Below, piece by piece: positions 1 through 10,706 of a stretch of 64,000 nucleotides of DNA (positions within the stretch are counted from its first letter, which is position 1; each line of letters opens with the position of its first letter). The stretch is from Aphis gossypii (taxonomy: Eukaryota > Arthropoda > Insecta > Hemiptera > Aphididae). Made by a program: the position numbers and the translations under genes. A model generated the notes under the pieces. That model ran no database searches. It saw nothing but the letters and a program-made list of their open reading frames with translations, and was not told where the DNA came from. The DNA is taken from the NCBI RefSeq assembly GCF_020184175.1, contig NC_065533.1:54722351-54786350 (forward strand), written 5' to 3'.

Positions 1-835
1 TGGCAATTTCAATGGTCTCTGGCAGGAACTCTCTGCCATCCACGATTGTTCACAATTTGTACTAATACCCCGAACAGTCCAATAGGCACGTTTCTTTTTA
101 TGGTTACAATAATATAATAGACATTTCTGTAGGTATAAAATCAATATATAAAATGTGTGAAGAAGCGATTAAATACGATCAACACATAATAAAAATCGAC
201 TGAAATTCTTAATTCGTTTAAAGTACGATCACAGTTACCGACGATCAAACGTATATTAATTAACAGCGCTCAAATTGGTAAAATGAAAGAATGGGAACCC
301 AAATAGAATTTAAAAAAAACAGTGTTCCAACTAAACATTTATTTAACACTTACCCGTCGGAGGTTTTACCCCTCACACCTCCTATTTCAAAATTGCTTCT
401 ATCATATTTTAAAATAAATAACTGTTAATATATAATATTTTTAACTTAGTGTCAATATGTTTACACTTTTAAGTTTTAATCACTTCAAACTTTTAACTTT
501 TTCTTGGTTATATTAAATAAAAAAAAAAACTATTTTAACCTATAGTAAGGAAATTCAATTAAATAACGGATAGGTGCATAACAAAATAGAATATATTATA
601 TAGGTATACCTATACATTTTTAATACCAAATAAATAATAATAACTATATAACAGTATGTTAATTATAAGTTAACAACAATAATTTTAATTAAAAATGTAT
701 TATTTTATAAATATTTTTACAAGATGCAATTAATATTTTATATAATTTTTTTAAATCCCAAATAAACTTATCATGCATCAAGTAATATTATAGTAAGGAG
801 AAATTAAATTTTAAAACTAATGTTAATAGTTTTAA
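1..835. other. AT-rich intergenic DNA, no gene seen
   Basis: No convincing gene, RNA or repeat boundary is visible. The first ~110 bases are less AT-rich than the rest and hold short open stretches in several frames, but none is long enough to name. They may be the edge of something lying to the left of the window. Confidence 0.5.
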
Positions 836-837
836 GT

Positions 838-1004
838 GTGTGGAAAGGCGTATTTAGGATTTTGCTACCCTGCTGGATACACATTTTTTTTTTTACAACT
901 GTTTAAATCAGTTTAAAAATAAAACCTTTCAGTTACATTTACTGCTCTCCAAACAAGTGCTGCCCGGGGCAATTGTCCCCATGCCCCCCATTAATACGCC
1001 ACTG
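838..1004 (-). mobile_element. hAT-like non-autonomous element, degenerate
   Basis: The right end, read on the minus strand, begins CAGTGGCGTATTAATGGGG. The left end at 841-860 reads GGCGTATTTAGG after a small insertion, so the two ends are imperfect inverted repeats of the CAGTGGCGTA type common in short hAT elements. A G/C block (ccccggggcaattgtcccc-like, 961-990) lies just inside the right end. No matching target-site duplication is visible, so the copy is old or its left end is damaged. There is no coding capacity. Confidence 0.5.
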
Positions 1005-1184
1005 TTATAAATGTACATATCTATATATTAATGCAGTCAGTCTAAATGATCTATTCGAAAATTTAAAAAATATGTGGTCGTAGTATATAATATACTCACA
1101 TATTTCTACTATTGATTAAGAATTATAAATGTTATTACCTACTAAAATAAATAATTAAAATTTTTATACGTAGGTATTATATGA

Positions 1185-2740
1185 AAATCAGCTAATCACT
1201 GATGTATTTCAATAAATTAATATATATTTGTGTGTATATTTAAAAAATTAAAATGCAAATTTTACAATTTTTTATTGGATACAAATCCTAGCCATGCTTA
1301 TTAGTATCGTATATTTATATAAGCGGGGAGGTACTGAAATTGGAGTATATAATGGTGACACCTGTATTACATTTTAGGAGCATATGTAACATTTTAATAT
1401 TTAAGTAAATAGTTCTTAATATTATAATGGACAACTCATACAAAATCATATATTTATATAAAAAAAATACATATTTTACACAAAATACAACGTCGTTCTT
1501 TAATTTTCATATAGTTTATTCGATAACCAGCTCGGAAGTATTTAATCCCATCTACAGTGAATATCTAAGGGACTTTATTATTTTTCATTGTAAAAGAAAT
1601 AGTTTCTTTAATTTTAATAACGGGTTAAAAGTAAGATTTAGAAAAAGTTTTATATTTTAAAATATTTACTTGTGAAAAGAAAGAAATAATATTTTAAATT
1701 AAACTATGATAAATTATAAATAAAGAAAATAAAATTGAAATTTTCTTATTGTTAAAATTTATAGTTGAATCACCATGTGTATATTTAAAACATATATCGT
1801 AATAAATTATAAAACACTTATTAAGTAACTAACTAAGAAAAAAATTAAAACTAGATAGTACTGTATTTGTATTGTTAATTATTAATATTATACGGATAAC
1901 AAAATCCCATATCGGAAATGACTTAGATAATAAATAATTCATATGACTTGGCAATAATAATTGTGTTGAATATTATTATAGCTAACCAATTAATGTTTGT
2001 AATAATTGATTTAATTCGTTCAAATATATTATATCAAAAATAATAAACTTTATCCCATATCTGACCTTTCTAAACGTATTTTCAACGGATATCGGGTCAT
2101 AAATGTGTTTAAATCATTATCTGATGTTTATGGAAACATGTATTATTATCAACTATGCATGAGTCGTAATTAAAACCATATTGTACTGTGTAATATATAT
2201 ATCGTATACGATGTTAATAATGATGGTCTTGACAGAGATCTATACTCGTATTTTTAAATAACGACGTGTGAGTACAGTATACTTGCTTTAAATAAATTAT
2301 AACAGCACGAACAAGTCAATTTTATTTTTAGGTGTTAATAATTTTGTTTAATAATATCGGTTTCAAAATGGACTTAAATGAAATGCGCTTAAAATTGGAC
2401 TGTGCTTGCTGTATTCTAAGGCATAAATAAAATATTGATATGACAGAAATAAAAACAAAAAAAAAATCAATGTAATACAGAATAATATTATATAAGATTA
2501 TGATACATCCAAAATTATATGCATGTATGTAATGTGTGTATGAGTACATGCGAGAAAATTTTTAGGTACCTTATAAGTCATAACATTGTTATTATTTATT
2601 TTATATAATTTATTAAACAATATTATAATTATTTCAATCTTTCTGATCGATCAAATTCATTAACATAATAAAATGTAAACATATTATCTACCAAGACGTT
2701 ATTATAGTAATAATTAAAGCGCGGATGTTCATGCATTTTT
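1185..2740. repeat. Left arm of a ~5.5 kb imperfect inverted repeat
   Basis: Stretches here recur in reverse complement at 4630-6705. Anchors: 1521-1534 (cgataaccagctcg) pairs with 6383-6396; 1891-1899 with 6011-6019; 2400-2418 (ctgtgcttgctgtattcta) with 5078-5096; 2719-2733 with 4636-4650. The match starts near 1185-1300 and runs to about 2740. The middle of the arm (about 2040-2330) has no obvious partner. The arms are clearly diverged, with many substitutions and indels. Short frames such as 1427-1660 fall inside and are not credible genes. Confidence 0.75.
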
Positions 2741-4629
2741 TTCCTTTAATAATAAAATAGTTCCACAGTAGGATAAAAATTTGTATAAGAATCATTTTTA
2801 TATTTTAGAAGTCAGATGAACATTGAACACATTTAATAGTTTTTGGCTTAAATCATTTTCGAAATAAAACTAGTAAATTGAAATCTCTTATCTTAATAAA
2901 AAATAAACATAATATATTATTCTCACTCAATATCAAGAACGAATTAACTTTTACTCTATTTTTTTTTCTGGAATTAATATTAACATTTTAGCAACTGTTA
3001 CTCACATTTCATATGTAATAGGTGATGTTTGAATATTTTTCATATGCATACAAATCGTTATGTACATTATATCGGTAAATAAATGTACCTAAATAACTTA
3101 AAATGTATTCAACAACTTAAGTGTATAATTTTTTGTTTTAATAAGTGAATAAGAATGAATTGTACCTACAAATAGGTACATAGTTGTATTGCTTCTGATA
3201 AATTACTTAAAATTAATATAAAACGATTATGTATACAGTTATAGTATAAAAGATAATGAATGTATAATGTATATAGTATATACTATAAATATTTATTACC
3301 ATTACGTTGAATTCTATATAATCTATATCCTGCTACGACTAATAAAAGAAAAATATATTTTCTATGCGCAGCTATTATCTAGGTACTTTATAATTCCAAT
3401 TTATGTTTACTACACAACTTCTGGTCGTTATTTAAATGGGATATGGATATATTATTGTAATATTTTATAATAAGTATAGGTACAATATTACGGTAAATTA
3501 TAGTTGTATGAATTTAATAAATCTATAACTATTAGTTTTAAAATTTAATTCCTTTTTACCATAATATTACTTAATGCATGATAAGCTAATTTGATATAAG
3601 AATATTAAACATTAATACATAATATATACATACGTAGACACTAGGTGGTCAGCGATAGCATCTGTCTTCGGAGTTTGCAGAGATTGCAATTTCGATCTCC
3701 GTTTCTATAACGATTTCATATTTAATCTTTGTAACGCCAAAATTGTAAATACCCTGCCGCACATAGGTATATAACCGTGTAAGTAAAATACCTACATTAT
3801 GTAGTATAAGAATATTATATACATAAATATATTGTGAACTCAATAAAAATGTATAAATATTTTCAATATTTTGTAAATCTTTTTCTAATAATCTAACTTT
3901 GAGTCTTGAACGCTATATACGGCGCTACACCAGGGGTCCCAAAGTCAAAACTACGGCTCACAGGTCGTATTCGGTCCGTAAACCGCTTTTATAAGACACT
4001 CCAAAGGAAAATGACAAATGTATTTAAACATAATATGCATATCACGAATTGCTATCGTCCACACCTATTTATATCCATATAAATACGTACGTTTTTATAC
4101 ATTGTAAAAATATACATATTAATATTTAATATTATTTTATTATAAAATATTATGTACAGATAACTACTCCAAGGTGTTAATAATTGAACAGTATAATGTT
4201 AAACGGACTATTTAAAATCGTTATAGAAACATGTGAAGGCAGTTGCTACTCTGAACATCTGCAAGACATGTCTTTGAATAGAGACAGTCCCTTTTATATG
4301 ATATACAATGTATATAACTTGTGTAGTCTTTATTATTCTCAGAATTGAACGGGAAACGAACAAAAAAACATAGCAACCCCTAACATTATCCAACAAAATG
4401 TTTTACAAAGCGTGGGTTAGGTCTCTCTCTATATATACATATATATAATATATATTGCCTTCACATGTTTCTATAACGATTTCAAATGATCAGTTTAACA
4501 TTGTAATGCCAAATAATTTATACCTTGAGTCCTTGCAGTATAGTTATCTGTATATAATATTTTATAATATAAGAATATTAAATATTAATATGTATAATGT
4601 ATATATACGTACACACTTATATATATATA
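2741..4629. other. Spacer between the inverted-repeat arms
   Basis: AT-rich spacer of about 1.9 kb. It contains a smaller inverted pair, 4141-4245 against 4455-4567 (for example gttatagaaacatgtgaagg at ~4221 and its reverse complement at ~4458). It also contains a short direct similarity between ~3595-3650 and ~4560-4620. No gene is supported; the short frames here are not codon-like. Confidence 0.5.
3931..4020 (+). mobile_element. 5' terminus of a hAT-family element, fragment
   Basis: The sequence beginning CAGGGGTCCCAAAG, followed by a C/G-containing stretch with 'ggctcacaggtcg', has the typical look of a hAT (Charlie-like) left terminus. No matching right terminus is seen nearby, so only a fragment can be supported. 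Confidence 0.4.
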
Positions 4630-6705
4630 TAAATACATGAACATCTGCGCTTTAATTATTAACTATAATAACACCTTGGTAGATATGTTACATTTTACCA
4701 TGTTAATAAATATTTGATCGACCAGAAAGATTGATAGAATAATAATGTATACTATATTATATGATAAATGCTAATATCAGTGTTATTACTGTCTTATAAG
4801 GTAAACATTTCTCTTATTTTATTCATAAGGTTATTGATGAACATTTCTAATATAAGAAGACGTTGATGAAAAATTAAAAATTGAATAAAAAAAAAAAAAA
4901 AATTATTATTATTATTTTATTTTTTAAATAAAACTTATTATTTTGGATGAATCATAATCTTATATATTCCTTATTACATTGAATTTTTTTTTTTTTTTTG
5001 TTTCTGTGATGTCAATATTTCATATTATATATCCTCCTTATTGTTACATGAACATTGTTAACTATCATGACGCTTATTAGAATACAGCAAGCACAGTTAA
5101 AATTAAAGCGCATTTCATTTAAATATATTTTGAAACCGATATTTTTAAACACAATTATTAACAGTTAACACTTCACTATTTCAATGTATAAACAGTACTG
5201 TATTACTAACATATTTTACATTTGTCAATATTTTTATAAGTTATAACTTTATAAGCAAAAAACGATAATATAAAACCCGGTTGATAATGTATTTCATAGG
5301 ACATTGATAAACCTATACTCAATAATCAGACCTTGCACCGCAGAATACAAATAAAGGTGTTTTATATTTATTTTGTTTTGCATACAGATTTATAGCATTG
5401 TCTAATATAATATGGAAATTTCGATAAAACTATGAAATATACAACACTGTCTATCACGACAATTCCTAAATTATCTTTTCCGATAACATAATATATAGGT
5501 ACTAGTAAATACCATTAAAATTATGAATGTTTGTATGTACCTATACATTCAAGCAAATTATATAAACAAATAAATGTCCGCCTTCTGATATGTGCATTTT
5601 ACCCGACCATATACAGATTAATAATAATAATAATATTTATTGATACCAAACTATAAATTAATATAAACGTTAGGTAATTAAATCGCCTTTCTCATTTCAT
5701 ATTTTAAAAGTTTGACCTCACAAGGCACAGAGTGACCTACAGAACAACGACGATGTCCTCTTATTAGTTTATGGATAGGTAGTTTGAAGTTCTTAATGAC
5801 ATAAAAATATATTATAAATTTTTTCAAAGGTGGGTTACATTTAAAAAAAAATTCTATATGCGTTAAGAATTGATCTATTCGTGATGTATGTTGCTTTAAA
5901 CATATTAAACAAAACAAACATTAATTAATTTGCGATAATAATATTCAACACAATTATTATTGCCAAGTATTAATCATTTATCTATGAGTCATTTCCGACA
6001 TGAGATTTTGTTATCCGTATAATATTAATAATTGGCCATACAGATACAATATTATCTAGTTTTCATTTTTTTTTCTTAGTTAATTACTTAATAAGTGTTT
6101 TATAATTTATTACGATATATGTTTTAGATATACACACGGTGACTCAGCTATAAGTTTAAACTATAAGAAGATTACAATTTAATTATGTTTATTTATAATT
6201 TATCACAGTTTAATTAAAAAGATGATTTCTGTCTTTTCACTAGTAAATAGTTTTAAATAAAAAACTTTTTTCTAAAACTTACTTTTTACCTGCCATTAAA
6301 ATTAAAGAAACTATTAATTCTTTTATAAGGAAAAATAATTAAGTCCCCTTAAATTTTTACTGTAGGTAGCAAAAAACATCCACGAGCTGGTTATCGAATA
6401 AATTATATAAAAATTAAGGAATGACGTTATATTTTATTTAAAATATATATTTTTTTTTATATAAATATGTGATTTCGTATAAGTTGTTCATTATAATGTA
6501 ATGAACTATTTACTTAAATATTAAAATGTTACGTATGCTTCTAGAATGCATTACAATAGTTGTCACCAGCATACGATCTCCTCCGTACCACCCCCGCTTA
6601 TATAAATATACGTTACTAATAGTACGTTATTTGACGTTGAGTATAGGGAAACAGGTTTTTTTTAAATTATCTGTTAATTCCTTAGTCACATCACTGAAAA
6701 GCTGT
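4630..6705. repeat. Right arm of the ~5.5 kb inverted repeat
   Basis: This is the reverse-complement partner of 1185-2740, with the same anchors in inverted order. It is about 420 bases longer between the anchors at 5078-5096 and 6011-6019 than the matching part of the left arm, so one arm has gained or lost sequence. The outer end is well conserved: 6596-6623 (cccgcttatataaatatacg-type sequence) pairs with 1299-1327. Confidence 0.75.
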
Positions 6706-7616
6706 ATATGTAGAAGATGAAGGTATATACAATATACATATGATATATTATATACATAAGAATATTATTGTTACACTTTTTGGATGACCTGTACAAGGCC
6801 GTCGTACTTACACACTAACAATTATTACTATCGCACTGTTTAATCATGAAAATGAAACTACTTATATAAAATAACTTCTATGTTTTAACAATAAGAAATA
6901 AAAAATATTAATTGGCGCTGAGTAAATACAATTTTTATTTTACCTGCAAACGGTTAAAAAGAAATACTTAGCTTGGTAAAAAACTTTGAAGCAGATTTTA
7001 GCATACTGCCTTTTAAAATCAACCATTATAAAAATCATATTGACTGGTCTAAATATTAACTAAAATATAATTTATAGACTATATTATATTGTGAGGTCAT
7101 AGAGCCGAAGTCGGAACAGCGACGTATATTTTATGTATAATGCAACAATTTTAATTGTTAAATATAATATTTTAAATTTTTTTTTTTGTGTTGATGACAC
7201 CGGTGTGATTATAGTTTTGATATATTTACTAGTTTTTTCATAGTAGATAGAACTAATATCGTAAATTTCGTATAATTTGGTTTGTGTGATAGCAATACGA
7301 TGTGGGTCGCGAATTAATTCATTTTAGTAAATTATAATTGATAATAAAACGAATGCAACAACAATACAGGTATTTTATTCAATTTTAAATTACACCATCG
7401 TCTTAAGCATATAAATATACTTGGGATTATGGAAAAAAATCTGAAATAGATACTATTTTAAGTTATTAAAATCATTGTGTAAATCAAACTACTTTTACAC
7501 GTAAAACATTTGGGCTCAATGACGTCATGCGGCTATTCATCAATTCTTATTATCATATTTTATATCAAAAAGTAAATTGAAGCATTTTTTTACCAAAAAA
7601 AGATTTTCAAACATGT
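6706..7616. other. AT-rich intergenic DNA, nothing recognised
   Basis: I see no gene, RNA or clear repeat between the inverted repeat and the tRNA gene. Confidence 0.5.
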
Positions 7617-7622
7617 AAAAAA
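7617..7622 (-). terminator. Pol III terminator of tRNA-Asp
   Basis: A run of six T on the minus strand lies five bases past the 3' end of the tRNA, the usual RNA polymerase III stop signal. Confidence 0.7.
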
Positions 7623-7627
7623 TTTTC

Positions 7628-7699
7628 CTCCCCGGCGGGGAATCGAACCCCGGTCTCCCGCGTGACAGGCGGGGATACTTACCACTATACTACCGAGGA
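7628..7699 (-). tRNA. tRNA-Asp (anticodon GUC)
   Basis: This is a complete 72-base nuclear-type tRNA on the minus strand. The acceptor stem TCCTCGG pairs with CCGGGGA through all seven positions, with one T-G wobble. The anticodon stem CCCGC/GCGGG closes the loop CTGTCAC with anticodon GTC (plus-strand gac at 7664-7666), which reads aspartate codons. The T arm is CGGGG-TTCGATT-CCCCG, and the internal box B GGTTCGATTCC is perfect. The D arm contains the expected AGTGG box A sequence. There is no intron, and CCA is not encoded, as expected in eukaryotes. It is isolated, with no second tRNA in the window. Confidence 0.97.
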
Positions 7700-8610
7700 T
7701 TACTTTAAAGAAGACGAGTTTAATGTCTTTTTATTACATTCGTTATATTTTTTAACATAATATTTTTACTTACAGTATTTCGATATAATGTATTTTGTTG
7801 TTTACTTACTACTTTTATTTGTTCAGTATAATGTATTGCTGAACCACAATTTTCGTTATTTACCTTTTGACTTTTTTTAACAGTATTATTCTGTACCTAA
7901 TGATTTTTAAATAAAATAATATTTTGTAAAATTAATATAATAACTAAGATTTTATATACAAATTTTGGATCTATCATTTACCATTTCGATTTCATATAAG
8001 CATTCGAGACCATCAAATTTAAGAGATAAAATAAAATAAAAAAGGTAAAAAAGTTGGTACCGCTTTGCTGAATATTTGGTGTTGGCCGTTGAGTGTGTTA
8101 CTTACTATTATAGTCATTAAATTAAAATTTAATGATATATCAATATATTATCGTTGTATACAAAAAACGATTCTAGACGAAACGGTCATTATTTAATTTC
8201 TAAGTACGATACGTTTAGAAATAACTATTTGTAGAATTTCTTTTATTATTACGATCTGACCATGGCATTAAACGAGATAGGTAAATACTTCAACTGAAAT
8301 CATTAACCGTTATCTAATGTTCGTTAATTGGAATTGTACCTATTGTAGTATGATATTATTAATAATATTATTTTATTTTTTAATTTAGTATTTTCTATCA
8401 AAAACTTGTTAACTATAAGTTTTTTTTAAAAAACTAGCTTGTAATAAATTATAAACTGTTATGTTCTTGTATGTACATTTAAAGTTAAAAGTTAAAACTG
8501 TTAAAAAAAGGTGGTAAAAACTTAATATATACAACACTAATATAAATAAATTAAACTAAAATTAAATTAAAACAACTTAAACTTAAATATTAATTTATAT
8601 AACATAAACA
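7700..8610. other. AT-rich intergenic DNA, nothing recognised
   Basis: No coding or structural signal was found. Other exons of the Harbinger-like frame at 8611-8778 would lie on this side, but none could be recognised. Confidence 0.45.
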
Positions 8611-8778
8611 TTACCTAGCACGGCTTTTGTAAATTTCATGCATCCAGTATCTTCTTTCCTTGCAGGATTTTCGTTTTTCTTTTTCAACTAATTTTTCTTT
8701 TAAATAATCACCGCCTAACATTAAAATATACGCTGCTGCACAAGCAGAAATTTGCGTCTTATCCAAAAAACCACTCAT
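8611..8778 (-). pseudogene. PIF/Harbinger-like transposase, N-terminal exon (55 codons)
   Basis: This minus-strand frame starts at ATG 8776-8778 and stops at TAA 8611-8613, giving 55 residues. It is lysine/glutamate-rich and ends in ERRYWMHEIYKSRAR. The R-R-x-W-x-H/R-x-x-x-x-R pattern is typical of the N-terminus of PIF/Harbinger nucleases and HARBI1-like proteins. The last codons read GCT AG|GTAATG, so the stop may be intronic and this may be a first exon with a splice donor. The element terminus (8945-8966) lies 170 bases upstream, the right place for this gene. No nuclease exons (DDE) were found further left, so the copy looks truncated. Alternatives are a MITE-like deletion derivative or a diverged host gene. 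The family call is from motif recognition only. Confidence 0.5.
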
Positions 8779-8829
8779 TTTGAACTGAGACTTTTGGCGA
8801 CTAAAATAATTTTGAGGGAACTCTGATCG

Positions 8830-8966
8830 GCTCGGATAAACTCGTGGCTCGCCAAGTCTCGCGCCGTGGGAATGCTATAGACATTGTAGGCTCGTGATAT
8901 TATGAGGCTCGGTACAAAAACCGCGTTGCGCGAAGTTCGCAGAGCCACGCGCCGTGGGAACCCGCC
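8830..8966 (-). mobile_element. Terminal region of a Harbinger-type element
   Basis: Read on the minus strand the end is GGCGGGTTCCCACGGCGCG, immediately next to TTA (8967-8969), the usual PIF/Harbinger 3-bp target site. The core gcgccgtgggaa occurs again at about 8861-8872, giving subterminal direct repeats. The segment is much more GC/CpG-rich than its surroundings. No opposite terminus was found down to 6.8 kb. Confidence 0.5.
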
Positions 8967-8969
8967 TTA

Positions 8970-9888
8970 ACAATAGGAATACAATCACGTGAACTTCGTA
9001 TACCTACTTAATTTTTGTTTCAATGTTAAGATTGAAATTTAAGCATTTTTATTATTGAATACCTACTTTTAGTTCTAACAAACTAGTATGTATTTTATGT
9101 ATAGAACGATTCAACAGTCGTAAGTATTCGAAAAACATTCGAACACTATATCGACTATCAATGTGAAATAAGTAGGTTCTAACAATTCGTTTTATTGTTA
9201 ATATGAATACAATCATACGTTTTTATAGAACAAGAGTCAAGAATCACCTGGTAAAAGTAACTTAAAATTAGACAAGGGATTTGAATTCATGGGTTTTATT
9301 TCGAAATTAATGTTTTGGACTGGTCGTGCATTCGATTTCGGCTCATTTATACAGAACGTTGATGGCGATAAACTTAAGCACAATACGTGCTAACTCACAT
9401 AGTCATGCAGAATGTGAAATAAAATACACTACATATTGAATATAATTGTACTGTAAAGTAAAAGTATGTTGATTAGTGGTTACACACTATGTTCCAAATT
9501 CAAAACATATGAACATTTTGATTTGCAATACCTATAATTGGTTTTAAGGTTCACGCAGACTTATTCGTTTAAACTAATTTACTCTCGTGTACAATTATTT
9601 TAAGTAGAGACTACACTATAATACTAGTGTAGAAATTAGGCGCATAATAATGTTGAAGCGGTCGTGATGAATATTATAAATGGCGTTCAATAAGTTTGAA
9701 AACAGTCATTAGGCTAATTGGATATTGAAACCGACGATAATGATGTGTGATTATTATGTTATTATAAATATTTTACATTGTAAATGTTCATCAGTGTTAT
9801 CTGTTATCGTTCCATTGGGCTCCATGAAGGTTATATGCATTCGCCTTACAGTAATTAAGAGTTTCCAAACTTATTAAATTTCTAGTAT
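8970..9888. other. AT-rich intergenic DNA, nothing recognised
   Basis: No gene, RNA or repeat boundary was recognised. Confidence 0.5.
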
Positions 9889-10706
9889 ACAGGATGATTC
9901 TTTTATCATTCGACATTCATTATTTCGAAGTGTTGACTTTTAAAATTTTTTTTTTTTAAACTTAGATTCACGTTTTTCTAAAACCATACAATATTTATAT
10001 TTTTTACACCCTTATACACCTATCTCATAGTGAAACCATTATCATCTTTTGATTTTTAATTGGCAACCTATAGTAAAATGTACTAATTTAATGAAGCTAC
10101 TTTTTTTTTTTTTAAACGAATTTTAACGTTAAAATTATTCTTTTTCATTTAACCGTTAGCTAGTTACAGTTGTTCAAAGTTTGGTGAGTAGGGTGTGACG
10201 TTTTCAGATGTTCGTCCCACAGTTTAATACGGCTGTATCTAAATTAAATATGACAATTTTGTTATTACATGTTAGGCGTAGTAACTACAGGTACAGAGAC
10301 ACAGAGTTCAACAATACGCGGAACGATAGTCGATAACGAGTTTATTACGATATGTGTAAATATATACCTATTGTCCGTTATTATTATTTATTATCCATGT
10401 GACTACTGGACTTTGGAAACGAGGAGTATTGTAAAGCTTTGTCTCTCCAACAAATCAATGAAAAATAATTATTTGAACGATGAAATTCCTAAAAACAAAA
10501 ATAGCCCTATTAATTTAGTAGGTTTTACTGTAGATTATAATTTGAAAATCGAAAGCGTATTTCGTGGTTTTACTATTAAATAAAAGGGTGACAAAATAAA
10601 AATTTTAATACAGTTTGAAACAAAAAAAAAAAAAAAAAAATGAAAAAAGTTAATACCTACTCTTGATGAAATAATGAGTGTTCAATAGACATTAATAAAA
10701 GAATCA
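9889..10706. mobile_element. Non-autonomous DNA transposon with long inverted termini
   Basis: The left terminus TACAGGATGATTCTTTTATC (about 9890) is matched in reverse complement by the right terminus at 10690-10706 (reverse complement ACACAGAGTGATTCTTTTAT). The similarity continues inward for about 200-250 bases on each side, through TCATTATTTC, a T-rich run and 'ACACCCTTATA / TCACCCTTTTA'. The element is therefore a long-armed fold-back or MITE-like copy of about 0.8 kb. TA bases flank both ends, but no longer target duplication is visible. The 104-codon frame at 10269-10583 lies inside and shows no recognisable domain; I treat it as chance. Confidence 0.65.

Noticed and set aside
1..110. 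Possible coding edge at the window start
   Set aside because: Several short frames are open, some ending in protein-like words on the minus strand, but the piece is too short and carries in-frame stops; it may be a transposon fragment continuing to the left.
10269..10583. 104-codon plus frame
   Set aside because: It lies between the inverted arms of a non-autonomous element and shows no transposase motif.
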